From Roseovarius mucosus (GTDB lineage: Bacteria > Pseudomonadota > Alphaproteobacteria > Rhodobacterales > Rhodobacteraceae), in the NCBI RefSeq assembly GCF_002080415.1, contig NZ_CP020474.1, positions 2,493,501 through 2,557,500 on the forward strand: a DNA stretch of 64,000 nt, in the 5' to 3' direction. Each line of letters starts with the position of its first letter. Position 1 is the stretch's first letter. Under the pieces are notes generated by a model that did no database searches, had not been told where the DNA came from, and saw only the letters and a list, made by a program, of their open reading frames with translations. Below, in pieces: positions 17,439-25,128 of the stretch. A program made the translations under genes and the position numbers.

Positions 17439-17969
17439 TCACTTGCCGTCTTTGGCCGTGAGAATCGCGAGGTTCGGCTGACCGGATTTGACCCGTCGCG
17501 TGGCGATATAGGTCATGTAGCGGTCGATGCCCAACTCAGCGGCAAGCATGGCCTCCATCACGGTCTGGAACCGCGCAAGGCTGGGGCAGATGACCCGCAT
17601 GACATAATCCATTCCGCCGCCGGTCGCGATGCATTCTGTGATTTCGTTCCGGCCACGCACGAACCCCTCGAACCGATCGAAATCCACTTTGCGGTGATGC
17701 GTGAGCGAGACGGTCACGACCACTTCGGTGAAATCACAGATCTTTTCGAGAACAATGTCAGCGTGATAACCACGGATAAATCCAGCCGCTTTGAGCCTGT
17801 CCAGCCGTGCCCAACACGGTGTAGGAGAGATGTTGGCAATTTCGGCCAGCCGTGTCTTGCTCAGGGGGCCATGCTGTTGGACGGCATTGAGAATGCGGAT
17901 ATCTGTTGCATCAAGCCCAAGCCGTTTCATCCCATTCAAACCCCTTGCCACCGGGTTGCCATTGGTCAT
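17439..17969 (-). CDS. Lrp/AsnC-family transcriptional regulator
   Basis: A 176-residue protein with an N-terminal winged helix (LDATDIRILNAVQQHGPLSKTRLAEIANISPTPCWARLDRL) and a C-terminal RAM effector domain containing GGGMDYVMRVICPSLARFQ. A start at 17930 (MKRLGLDATD), with AAGGGG upstream, would give 163 residues and is equally likely. It lies just upstream of the DmdA-like operon on the same strand and is the obvious candidate to control it, perhaps in response to an amino-acid-like ligand. A DUF808 gene is divergent at 18165. Confidence 0.88.
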   Translation of the reverse strand: MTNGNPVARGLNGMKRLGLDATDIRILNAVQQHGPLSKTRLAEIANISPTPCWARLDRLKAAGFIRGYHADIVLEKICDFTEVVVTVSLTHHRKVDFDRFEGFVRGRNEITECIATGGGMDYVMRVICPSLARFQTVMEAMLAAELGIDRYMTYIATRRVKSGQPNLAILTAKDGK

Positions 17970-18164
17970 CGCGCCGCGCCGCGCAAGCCCTGTAGAGTGT
18001 ATCGCGCATATCCGCGCCCCGTCGTCCTATTGCAACATCTTTTGCTCAAAAAACGACGGTGATCGTCGTGGGCCAACCAAGTCTTGGCGAGAGATCGTTG
18101 AATATGGGGTGGTTTCCTTGCTAGAGGTCTAGGGCGAGCGGCCAAAACCAAGGCGGAGAAAGTC

Positions 18165-19124
18165 ATGAGCGGATTACTGGCTTTGTTCGACGATGTGGCT
18201 GCCATCGCCAAGCTGGCTGCGACGCAACTCGATGATGTTGCGGCGCAGGCGAGCAAGGCAGGGACAAAGGCCGCAGGTGTGATCATCGACGATGCCGCTG
18301 TCACGCCGAAATATGCAACTGGTCTGCCTGCCGCGCGGGAATTGCCTATTGTCTGGAAAATCGCGCGGGCCTCGTTTTTCAACAAGCTGGTGATCCTGCT
18401 GCCCGCAGCGCTTTTGTTGAATGCGTTTCTGCCGTGGATGTTGACGCCGCTTTTGATGATTGGCGGTGCCTATCTGTGTTTCGAAGGCGCCGAGAAGGTC
18501 TGGCATCTGATCGTGCCACACAAGGACCATGGCCCGCAGGAGGCCGAAACCCTTGAGGCCGCGCATCTTGAAGAACAGCGTGTCAAAGGGGCGATCAAAA
18601 CCGATTTCATCTTGTCCGCAGAGATCATGACCATCGCCTTGTCACAGATCGACATTGGTACCTTTTGGATACAGGCTGCTGCCTTGGCCTTGGTGGCCAT
18701 CGGCATCACCGTCTTGGTTTATGGGGCCGTGGCTTTGCTTGTGAAGGCCGATGATGTCGGCCTGCATCTCAGCACGACCGGGCACTTTGCCCCAACACGC
18801 GCGCTGGGGCGTGGAATTGTCCGGTCTATGCCGGGTGTATTGGCGGGAATCGGGGCTATCGGTACGGTTGCGATGCTGTGGGTCGGGGGGAGCATTCTTG
18901 TGCACGGTTTGCATGACCTTGGCTGGCATCTGCCTTATGAGCAGATCAAACATGCCGCGACATGGGCGGCAGAGGCAGTCGGGGCGATGCCCGGCTTTGT
19001 CACTTGGGGTGTGACGGCGGGGCTGGACGGAATAGTCGGGCTAGCGGCTGGCCTTGCACTGATCCCGGTGGTCACGCGCGCCATTGTTCCGGTGTCCGGC
19101 TGGCTCTTTCCTGAGAAGTTGTGA
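18165..19124 (+). CDS. DUF808 family membrane protein (YedI-like)
   Basis: A 319-residue integral membrane protein. The N-terminus (SGLLALFDDVAAIAKLAATQLDDVAAQASKAG) and the next part (KAAGVIIDDAAVTPKYATGL, FFNKLVILLPAALLLNAFLPW) are the hallmark of DUF808. About six to seven hydrophobic segments follow, with a final short tail WLFPEKL. The family has no established biochemical function. It stands alone, divergent from the Lrp-type regulator. Confidence 0.9.
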   Translation: MSGLLALFDDVAAIAKLAATQLDDVAAQASKAGTKAAGVIIDDAAVTPKYATGLPAARELPIVWKIARASFFNKLVILLPAALLLNAFLPWMLTPLLMIGGAYLCFEGAEKVWHLIVPHKDHGPQEAETLEAAHLEEQRVKGAIKTDFILSAEIMTIALSQIDIGTFWIQAAALALVAIGITVLVYGAVALLVKADDVGLHLSTTGHFAPTRALGRGIVRSMPGVLAGIGAIGTVAMLWVGGSILVHGLHDLGWHLPYEQIKHAATWAAEAVGAMPGFVTWGVTAGLDGIVGLAAGLALIPVVTRAIVPVSGWLFPEKL

Positions 19125-19279
19125 TTTCGTTCCGTGGCTATCAACGGCAGAGCGATGGCTATTCCTATCTTGCTAGGTGTTCAAAACTCCGTCTCTTGTG
19201 GGATCACCCGCTTCCTTCTAGCTTCGCGTAAATTTCCTTGGCGACACGGTGGCAACCTTTGAAAAGTGACTCGGCAAAG

Positions 19280-20137
19280 ATGATGCAATCCGGGTTGCGT
19301 GCCGCGCTCTTGCAGCGCGGGTTTGCCGTATCCGATGCCTTGTGGACCCGCCTTTTGGGTGGGCGCACCAATCAGAGTTGGAAGGTCGAGGCCGGGGGCC
19401 TCTCCCTCGTTGTCAAACTTTTTGGGAAGGGCTCTGACAATCCCTTGTTCCCCAATGATGCAAGCGCTGAGGTGGCCAGTCTTCGGTATCTGGACAGTCT
19501 AAACCTTGCCCCAAGATGGTTGGATGACTTTGCCTTCGCTGAGGGACATTGTGTGATCTACGACCATGTTCCTGGCCAAACCTGGCAGACGGGCGTGTCA
19601 GAGATTGCCACGCTTTTGCACCGGGTTCACGGCATGGGCGGGCCTGTGCATCTGCGCGCGGTACCTGATGGGAGTGACGCTCTGCTACGTCAAACAGAAG
19701 ATATTCTGTCCCGCTGTTCCCCGGGCAAAGCCAAATCTTTTATGAGCCTTCGTCCCTCTGGTGTGATTGCGCCTTTGGGTCGCTCCTGTTTTCTGCATGG
19801 CGATCCGGTGCCCGGAAATATCGTGGGACATCCGGGTGACTGGCGATTGATAGACTGGCAATGTCCGGCATATGGCGATCCGTGTGAGGATATCGCCCTG
19901 TTTCTGTCCCCCGCGATGCAAATGGCCTATCGCGGCTCCTCGTTATCAGAGAGCGAACGCCAGAGGTTTCTCGCGGCCTATCCAGAGCAGGGGATCATCC
20001 GGCGTTACCAGTCGCTAGCGGCCTTCTATCACTGGCGCATGGCCGCCTATTGTCTCTGGCTCGATTCGCGTGGTGATGCCGCTGCTGCCGAAGGTGCAGA
20101 GGCGGAAATCGCTGCAATGAGCACGACACTTTCCTGA
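19280..20137 (+). CDS. Phosphotransferase (APH/choline kinase-like)
   Basis: A kinase-like protein of about 285 residues from the ATG at 19280; a TTG at 19238 would add 14. No start has a strong ribosome-binding site. Visible motifs are a glycine-rich loop LLGGRTNQSWKV, the ATP lysine region LVVKLFGKG, the catalytic loop FLHGDPVPGNIVG (HGDxxxxN) and the metal aspartate IDWQCPAYGDPCEDIALFL. This is the aminoglycoside phosphotransferase/choline kinase fold. It may phosphorylate choline, ethanolamine or another alcohol; nothing nearby decides this. Confidence 0.82.
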   Translation: MMQSGLRAALLQRGFAVSDALWTRLLGGRTNQSWKVEAGGLSLVVKLFGKGSDNPLFPNDASAEVASLRYLDSLNLAPRWLDDFAFAEGHCVIYDHVPGQTWQTGVSEIATLLHRVHGMGGPVHLRAVPDGSDALLRQTEDILSRCSPGKAKSFMSLRPSGVIAPLGRSCFLHGDPVPGNIVGHPGDWRLIDWQCPAYGDPCEDIALFLSPAMQMAYRGSSLSESERQRFLAAYPEQGIIRRYQSLAAFYHWRMAAYCLWLDSRGDAAAAEGAEAEIAAMSTTLS

Positions 20138-20294
20138 AATTGCACAAAAATTAATCTTGCCGTTGCAACTATATCTCTTACGGGCGAGATTAGGCGCATG
20201 GCGAAATTTCAGGTTCCATTGAGCCTTGAGCTATGGCATAAGCAACTCTAAGTCCTTTTGGGATGTCATGGTCCATAATGGATAGGAGAATAAA

Positions 20295-20537
20295 ATGAAC
20301 AAGATTACGACTTTTGTCGCCGCTGCCGCTCTGGCTGTTTCTGCTGCCGCTCCTGTGCTTGCAGAAGAGGCCAAAACGAATGCTGATCCGTTTGTCTCGA
20401 CACAAGGTGCGGGCGCTGGTCTGGGTCTGGGTATTACCACCGGCACAGCGGTTGCTGTGGTCGCGGGCGCAGTCATCGTGGGTGCAGTTGCAGCTTCGGG
20501 CGGCGACGGTTCGTCCTCCACGACGACCACAAACTAA
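20295..20537 (+). CDS. Small secreted YjbE-like protein
   Basis: An 80-residue protein with GGAG a few bases upstream of the start. It has a clear signal peptide (MNKITTFVAAAALAVSAAAPVLA), a glycine-rich centre, a hydrophobic stretch (AVAVVAGAVIVGAVAAS) and the end SGGDGSSSTTTTN. The hydrophobic-GGDG-Ser/Thr tail resembles E. coli YjbE from the exopolysaccharide operon yjbEFGH, as I remember it. No yjbFGH-like genes are nearby. It is a single-gene unit followed by a strong terminator. Export is clear; function is not. Confidence 0.75.
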   Translation: MNKITTFVAAAALAVSAAAPVLAEEAKTNADPFVSTQGAGAGLGLGITTGTAVAVVAGAVIVGAVAASGGDGSSSTTTTN

Positions 20538-20581
20538 GATCATTCCAGCTTTTCTGGCTGGATTTGAGAAACGTAATACAG

Positions 20582-20607
20582 AAAACGGGCATAAGTGCCC
20601 GTTTTTT
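20582..20607 (+). terminator. Intrinsic terminator after the YjbE-like gene
   Basis: AACGGGCA (20584-20591) pairs with TGCCCGTT (20596-20603) around TAAG and runs straight into a T tract. The opposite strand also has a run of Ts, so it can serve the convergent esterase gene that ends at 20614. Confidence 0.85.
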
Positions 20608-20613
20608 GCCGTT

Positions 20614-21423
20614 TTAAGGATAGGATGATGGCAGGGCCAAAAGCTCGTCCAGCTGTCTGCCAATCCAGCCGCGCGGGATGAAATGGCCGCGGTTATGCAC
20701 ATCAAGCAGAACGCGGCCTTCGGTGCAGTCCTCCCACGCGATGCGCTGAAAGCTTAAAATCTCTGTCACGCTCCAGTCTCCGCGCTCCTCACCCGGTTCG
20801 GCACATCCCAGCCTGTCCCGCCAGAGTTTGACCGGCCATGTGCTCTCGCCGTTGGGGCCAAACGGAAAGTCCATGACGGTATCAGCGGTCCCATGCACGT
20901 GGCGAATCTCTTGCGGGGCTTGGTGACAGGTTTCTGATTGCCGAAGTGTTCCTGATATCGCCAGCAGGGCAGCAACGCGGTTGCCGTTCTCGCACACGTA
21001 GCGCCAAGCCATTGCAGACCCGAAGGAATAGCCAGAAACAAAGAGACGCTCGCGGTCTATCGGATAACGCAGGGCGGCATCCTCGATCACGGCGGTGGCA
21101 AAGGCGACGTCATCCGTTTGGGACGTCCAGAAATCCCATGTTTTGCCCTCGCCATTGGGGGCCAGTAACAGCACGCCTCGGCGTCGGGTGGCCCCTGCGA
21201 CGCGGGGATGTTTCACCACGACCGTGCCTTGCCGCATCCAGCCGTGAAAATGCAAAACTACTGGCAGTGGTGTCTTGCCGTCCCACCCATCCGGCTCGAG
21301 CACATGATATGATCGATCCCCAAGCGTACAGGGCACCTCGGCATGACATTGGCCAATTGCGCCCTCGGTTGCGACTGCCAGATCAGCCCAGAACATACAC
21401 AGGATCACCACCAAATTACGCAT
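20614..21423 (-). CDS. Secreted alpha/beta-hydrolase, polyhydroxybutyrate depolymerase/LpqC-like esterase
   Basis: About 269 residues from the ATG at 21423 (an ATG at 21438 is too close to its AAGG). A signal peptide (MRNLVVILCMFWADLAVA) is followed by a hydrolase fold. The motifs are VVLHFHGWMRQG (oxyanion region), the nucleophile elbow SGYSFGSAMAW, HVHGTADTVMDFPFG (acid region) and VHNRGHFIPRGW (catalytic His). This is the pattern of LpqC/PHB-depolymerase-like esterases. It probably hydrolyses small esters in the periplasm or outside. It is convergent with the small secreted gene and shares its terminator. Confidence 0.78.
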   Translation of the reverse strand: MRNLVVILCMFWADLAVATEGAIGQCHAEVPCTLGDRSYHVLEPDGWDGKTPLPVVLHFHGWMRQGTVVVKHPRVAGATRRRGVLLLAPNGEGKTWDFWTSQTDDVAFATAVIEDAALRYPIDRERLFVSGYSFGSAMAWRYVCENGNRVAALLAISGTLRQSETCHQAPQEIRHVHGTADTVMDFPFGPNGESTWPVKLWRDRLGCAEPGEERGDWSVTEILSFQRIAWEDCTEGRVLLDVHNRGHFIPRGWIGRQLDELLALPSSYP

Positions 21424-21498
21424 ACTACGCCTGCCCATACCTTGCGGTCAGCCTAACCACCGTGCCTGAGATGTCATCTCACAAAGGTGTCAGAATGA

Positions 21499-21522
21499 GC
21501 CCCGGTTCCAACGCACCGGGGC
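21499..21522 (-). terminator. Probable terminator of the cyclase-family gene
   Basis: GCCCCGGT (21499-21506) pairs with ACCGGGGC (21515-21522) around an 8-nt loop, just downstream of the minus-strand stop at 21531. The T tract after it is weak, so efficiency is uncertain. Confidence 0.5.
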
Positions 21523-21530
21523 CCTATAGG

Positions 21531-22346
21531 TTAGATCAGCGCAAAGATACGGGCAGGCCCGCCAGAGCCGCCCCGATGTTTGGGCGCGCCGATAACGATG
21601 GTCGCGCCAGAGGCGGGCACCTTGTCGAGATTGGCCAGACATTCGATGCCGAACCGGCCCGTCGGCAACCAAGCGTAATGCGTGGCGAAATCGGCCGATG
21701 GGCCATGATCAAGTGACAGCGTATCGCTGGCAATCGAGCGGGCGCCGGTTTCCTCGATCAGCATTTGCGCCGCCTCGATGTGAAAGCCGGGATAGTGCTG
21801 TTTCTCGCCGTCAAAACCGCGAAACGCCTCTGTGCCAGTCTTGGAACCCCAGCCGGAATGGAGTGCGACGCAGGCTCCGTCGGGGATCGGGCCATGGGCG
21901 GCAATCCAAGCCTTGAGGTCATCGGGGGTCAGCATTGTATCGGCATCCTGTGCGGCCCGGGCAGCGATATCCACGACACAGAGCGGCGCCACCAGATCAC
22001 CCACAGCGATTTCATCCACTGATGCGCCATCCGCAGAGAAATGCAGGGGCGCATCTACATGGGTGCCGGTGTGTTCGTTGACCGTCAGCGTCATCAGGTT
22101 AAAGCCGTTTTCGGCAAAGTTGAAATTCTGCTCGGTCGAAATGCCGGGTGCGCCGAAATAGGTGGGGAAATCGGCGTCATAGGTATGGGTCAGGTCCTCG
22201 ACCTTGGCGTGGCCATGCGCCAGAGCAGGCGTGCCGCCGAGAGGCGAGAAGGCGGCCGCCGCCCCGGCCCCCGCTGCAGCGGTGAAAAAGTTACGGCGCG
22301 ACAGCATCCTGTCCTTGACCGCGTTGATGATGCAGGCGTCACACAT
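21531..22346 (-). CDS. Tat-exported cyclase-family protein (KynB-like fold)
   Basis: A 271-residue protein from the ATG at 22346, with AAAGGA at the right distance; an ATG at 22373 would add nine residues. After a short cysteine-containing lead (MCDACIINAVKDRM) comes a twin-arginine signal, LSRRNFFTAAAG, with an AAAF core and a TPALA cleavage site. The mature part has the metal motif EHTGTHVDAPLHF of the cyclase/kynurenine formamidase family and the later SDTLSLDHG. Family members are metal-dependent hydrolases or isomerases; folded export suggests a cofactor inserted in the cytoplasm. The substrate is unknown. Confidence 0.82.
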   Translation of the reverse strand: MCDACIINAVKDRMLSRRNFFTAAAGAGAAAAFSPLGGTPALAHGHAKVEDLTHTYDADFPTYFGAPGISTEQNFNFAENGFNLMTLTVNEHTGTHVDAPLHFSADGASVDEIAVGDLVAPLCVVDIAARAAQDADTMLTPDDLKAWIAAHGPIPDGACVALHSGWGSKTGTEAFRGFDGEKQHYPGFHIEAAQMLIEETGARSIASDTLSLDHGPSADFATHYAWLPTGRFGIECLANLDKVPASGATIVIGAPKHRGGSGGPARIFALI

Positions 22347-22448
22347 GGCATGTCCTTTCGGGTTTTGGCGCATATGGGGTGCAGCCTAGCATGATTCTGC
22401 GCTATGCAAGGGGCGGCTTTGGTCGCAAAGAGGAAACAGGGGCATGCC

Positions 22449-22715
22449 ATGGTGGCACTGATGCGGTTGCTGATCTTTGGATTGATCGCCCTGACGGTGA
22501 TCTATCTCGCGATTTCGTGGTATTCGCGCTCTGCCCGGCGGCGGAAAATGGAGCTTGATTGGGAAGAAGCGGGTCGTCCCGGCGACAGGACTACCTATAT
22601 AGAGGCTGGGATGGTGCAGTATGAGCGCTCTTTGCGCAAACGGCTGATCTGGCTGGTCTATATTGTTCCGGTGACGGCGGTGGTGGTCATTATATATCTG
22701 ACGAACTTCATGTAA
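22449..22715 (+). CDS. Small membrane protein of unknown function (two transmembrane segments)
   Basis: I do not recognise the family. About 88 residues from the ATG at 22449, with GGGG upstream; an ATG at 22404 would add 15. It has a transmembrane segment at the N-terminus (LLIFGLIALTVIYLAISW), then a charged cytosolic loop (SARRRKMELDWEEAG... YERSLRKR), then a second segment at the C-terminus (LVYIVPVTAVVVIIYLTNF). It is 12 bp before the DUF1523 gene and almost certainly co-transcribed with it. Confidence 0.7.
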   Translation: MVALMRLLIFGLIALTVIYLAISWYSRSARRRKMELDWEEAGRPGDRTTYIEAGMVQYERSLRKRLIWLVYIVPVTAVVVIIYLTNFM

Positions 22716-22727
22716 GGGGGCCGCGCG

Positions 22728-23309
22728 ATGGTCTATGTCAAATGGGTTTTCTGGGGGCTGTTCTGGTCCGGTGTAATTGCGTTTCTGCATTACACATTGC
22801 CGCAGCATGACGTGGTGCGGATTACGGATACCTATGAAAAGCGGGTCAATCCGGGTGACAATGCGCTGTTCTGGTCGAATGCCAATACCGGCGAGGACCC
22901 TTCGGCGACCGAGCGTGATGTGTTCTTCATCCAGACGTTCCGGGCCAATGAAAAGCCGATGATCTATCGCAACGAGGATACGGGTTGGGGCTGGCCGCCC
23001 TATTTCAAGTTCGACACCTCGAACCTACAGGCCGAAGCCTCGGATATGATGTCGAAGAAAGCTGCCGGGAATGCTCAATGGGTCGTCGTGCGCCATTATG
23101 GCTGGAGGATTGAGTTCTTTTCGATTTTTCCCAATGCCATCAGCATTTGGCCCGTCGAGGGGCCGGATGTGCGGATCATTCCTTGGGTCAAGATCGTGGT
23201 TCTTCTGATGCTCGCTGCTGCGGCATGGGCGATCCGGGTGCGTTGGCGGCGGTTTTGGCAAGGACGACAGGAAAAGGATGACACCGAATGGAGCGTCGGG
23301 CGCGGGTGA
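22728..23309 (+). CDS. DUF1523 family membrane protein
   Basis: A 193-residue protein anchored by an N-terminal transmembrane segment (WVFWGLFWSGVIAFLHYTL) and a second one near residue 155 (VKIVVLLMLAAAAWAI). The central domain is periplasmic and contains VVRITDTYEKRV, WGWPPYFKFDTSNLQAEA and VVVRHYGWRIEFFSIFPNAISI, which I recognise as DUF1523. The function is unknown. It follows the small two-segment membrane protein as a probable two-gene operon and converges on soeC. Confidence 0.82.
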   Translation: MVYVKWVFWGLFWSGVIAFLHYTLPQHDVVRITDTYEKRVNPGDNALFWSNANTGEDPSATERDVFFIQTFRANEKPMIYRNEDTGWGWPPYFKFDTSNLQAEASDMMSKKAAGNAQWVVVRHYGWRIEFFSIFPNAISIWPVEGPDVRIIPWVKIVVLLMLAAAAWAIRVRWRRFWQGRQEKDDTEWSVGRG

Positions 23310-23327
23310 AAACCGCGCCCCGACCTT

Positions 23328-24200
23328 TCAGCGTTTGCCGTAGTAGAGGCCCACGACATGCTCGGCCTCTGCAAAGAACAGCCAGCGTGAGGCGGCAATC
23401 CCGGCGACATGGGCGATGACTGCGATCACAGCCAATGCATGGCTGAACGGCACCAGCAACAGCAGGACAGGCGCAGCGTAGCCAAGGCCAAAGGCAATGC
23501 CGCGCAGTTTCAGAGCATGTTTGCGCCCAACCTGAAAGACCAGTTCACGCAAGAGGTAATTCGGCCCGGTATGGGGTGGCTCGAAGGCGCGGACCGCGCC
23601 GATATGCCCGAGGCCCGTTGCTGTCGCCATATCCGTGCCCGAGGCTTTAAACGCACCATCGCCCCGCACCCACCAGAGGATTTGCAGAACGCCCGCAATC
23701 GGGATCAGGATGAGCGCTGTGCTGACCTGTCCCGCCAGAAGTGCGCCCCCAGCCAAGGAAATCGCGATCAAGAGCGCGGGGGTGAGCGGGGTCTTCCAGC
23801 GTGGCACGGTTTTGAGTTGGGCATAAATCATCGAGGTCGTGAACACGGTAGCAAGCGAGAGCGCTGAACCAAGCCAGCCGAGGAGCGCCAAGCGCTCATC
23901 GAAAAACACGAGCCCCGCACCATAGAGCGCCATCAACACAAGTGCAGCAACCGCGCACACGCCTTCGCGGCTGAGCCAGCTTGACCGCCATTGGCTAAAC
24001 GCCTTCCATGCGCGTTCGGGATGCCCGAGGTGAAAGGTCGAAGCCATGAGCCCGCCCACAGCCAGTGCATAGCCGATGGCGAAAAAGGCAAAGGCAACCC
24101 AGCCCGTGACCGCAGGCAGGCCAAGACCCAGCCAGAAAAGCAGGCCGAAACCCAAACCTGAAAGCGTGGTGAAGACGATGACGGAAGGGGCGGGATGCAT
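23328..24200 (-). CDS. soeC: SoeC-like membrane anchor subunit (DmsC family) of sulfite dehydrogenase
   Basis: A 290-residue protein with about eight transmembrane segments and the DmsC-type opening (MHPAPSVIVFTTLSGLGFGLLF) and HLGHPERAWKAFSQWRSSWLSREG motif. It anchors the molybdenum and Fe-S subunits to the inner membrane and passes electrons to quinone. Its start overlaps the soeB stop by one base. Placement downstream of soeA and soeB and next to xsc-ackA makes the sulfite-oxidising SoeABC assignment more likely than DMSO reductase. Confidence 0.83.
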   Translation of the reverse strand: MHPAPSVIVFTTLSGLGFGLLFWLGLGLPAVTGWVAFAFFAIGYALAVGGLMASTFHLGHPERAWKAFSQWRSSWLSREGVCAVAALVLMALYGAGLVFFDERLALLGWLGSALSLATVFTTSMIYAQLKTVPRWKTPLTPALLIAISLAGGALLAGQVSTALILIPIAGVLQILWWVRGDGAFKASGTDMATATGLGHIGAVRAFEPPHTGPNYLLRELVFQVGRKHALKLRGIAFGLGYAAPVLLLLVPFSHALAVIAVIAHVAGIAASRWLFFAEAEHVVGLYYGKR

Positions 24201-24982
24201 CAGAGCTTCTCCAAGGTCTTGTCGAGCCAGCCAAGGAAGCCCTTGGGTTCCTCAATCACGGGGGCCAGGAACGGTGCCAGAATGTCGATCTCGCCCACTG
24301 GTTTGGGTTGATCGAGCCGGTCCTTGGGGCGCGGCGGCAGGTATTTGTTGACGGGTTTGGTGCCCTGTTCCGGCATAAGGTCTAGGCCGCCGCGTTCGGC
24401 GGTCAGCTTTGAGACATTGCTTTCGGGATCGGCAAAATCGCCGAAATGGCGCGCACCGGCGGGGCAGGTCCGAACGCAGGCGGGAACGCGGTCTACCTCT
24501 GGAAGGTTCTCGTTATAGATGCGATCCACGCAAAGGGTGCATTTCTTCATGACACCTTCGGCTTGATCCATCTCTCGCGCGCCGTAGGGGCAGGCCCAGG
24601 CACAGAGACCACAGCCGATGCAATCGGTCTCGTTGACCAGAACGATCCCATCCTCCACCCGCTTGTAGCTGGCCCCGGTGGGGCAGACGGTGACGCAGGG
24701 CGCATCGTCGCAATGCAAGCAGGATTTGGGGAAATGGATCAGTTGTGCAGCGGGGTGCGGCATGTCATAGGTTGCCAGCGGCTGCACCTCATAGCTGTGA
24801 ACGCGGTTCAAGAAGGTGCCGGACGGATCGGCACCGTAGGGCTGCTGATCCGACAGTGGCGCACCGTAGTTTTCGGTGTTCCAGCCCTTGCAGGACACCA
24901 CGCAGGCGTGACAGCCGACGCAGGTGTCAAGATCAATCACAAGGCCCAGTTTGCGGGTGGTGGATGCGGGAAGCGTTGTCAT
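24200..24982 (-). CDS. soeB: SoeB-like 4Fe-4S subunit of sulfite dehydrogenase
   Basis: A 260-residue DmsB/NrfC-type electron-transfer protein with four Fe-S motifs: CVGCHACVVSCKGWN (Cys21-24-27-31), CLHCDDAPCVTVCPTGA, CIGCGLCAWACPYGA, and CTLCVDRI with ACVRTCPAGA. It links the molybdenum subunit to the membrane anchor. No signal peptide is visible, consistent with a cytoplasm-facing enzyme. Its ATG overlaps the stop of the 49-residue gene (ATGA), and its stop overlaps soeC. Confidence 0.86.
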   Translation of the reverse strand: MTTLPASTTRKLGLVIDLDTCVGCHACVVSCKGWNTENYGAPLSDQQPYGADPSGTFLNRVHSYEVQPLATYDMPHPAAQLIHFPKSCLHCDDAPCVTVCPTGASYKRVEDGIVLVNETDCIGCGLCAWACPYGAREMDQAEGVMKKCTLCVDRIYNENLPEVDRVPACVRTCPAGARHFGDFADPESNVSKLTAERGGLDLMPEQGTKPVNKYLPPRPKDRLDQPKPVGEIDILAPFLAPVIEEPKGFLGWLDKTLEKL

Positions 24983-25128
24983 GCGCGGCGCTCCTCATTG
25001 ATATGGGGCCGGATGCTCACCGGTTCTTCGCGGCTCTTGTCCCATGTGGCGATGAACCAGATGAACGAACCGACACTGAAGGCGACAAAGGCCAGAATGG
25101 CCAGCAATGTCAGGGTTTTTCCGCTCAT
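24979..25128 (-). CDS. 49-residue single-pass membrane protein inside the soe operon
   Basis: Reading the minus strand from the ATG at 25128 gives an unbroken 49-codon frame with stop TGA at 24981-24979. The protein begins MSGKTLTLLAILAFVAFSVG and continues SFIWFIATWDKS, one strong transmembrane segment, then a charged tail ending NEERRA. The start overlaps the soeA stop as ATGA, and its stop overlaps the soeB start as ATGA. Such double coupling is strong evidence that it is translated. I do not recognise a family. Likely roles are assembly or anchoring of the SoeABC complex. Confidence 0.8.
   Translation of the reverse strand: MSGKTLTLLAILAFVAFSVGSFIWFIATWDKSREEPVSIRPHINEERRA

Noticed and set aside
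19125..19279. tRNA-like TTCAAAAC stretch near 19180
   Set aside because: It lacks a full T-arm and any acceptor or anticodon stem, so it is not a tRNA.
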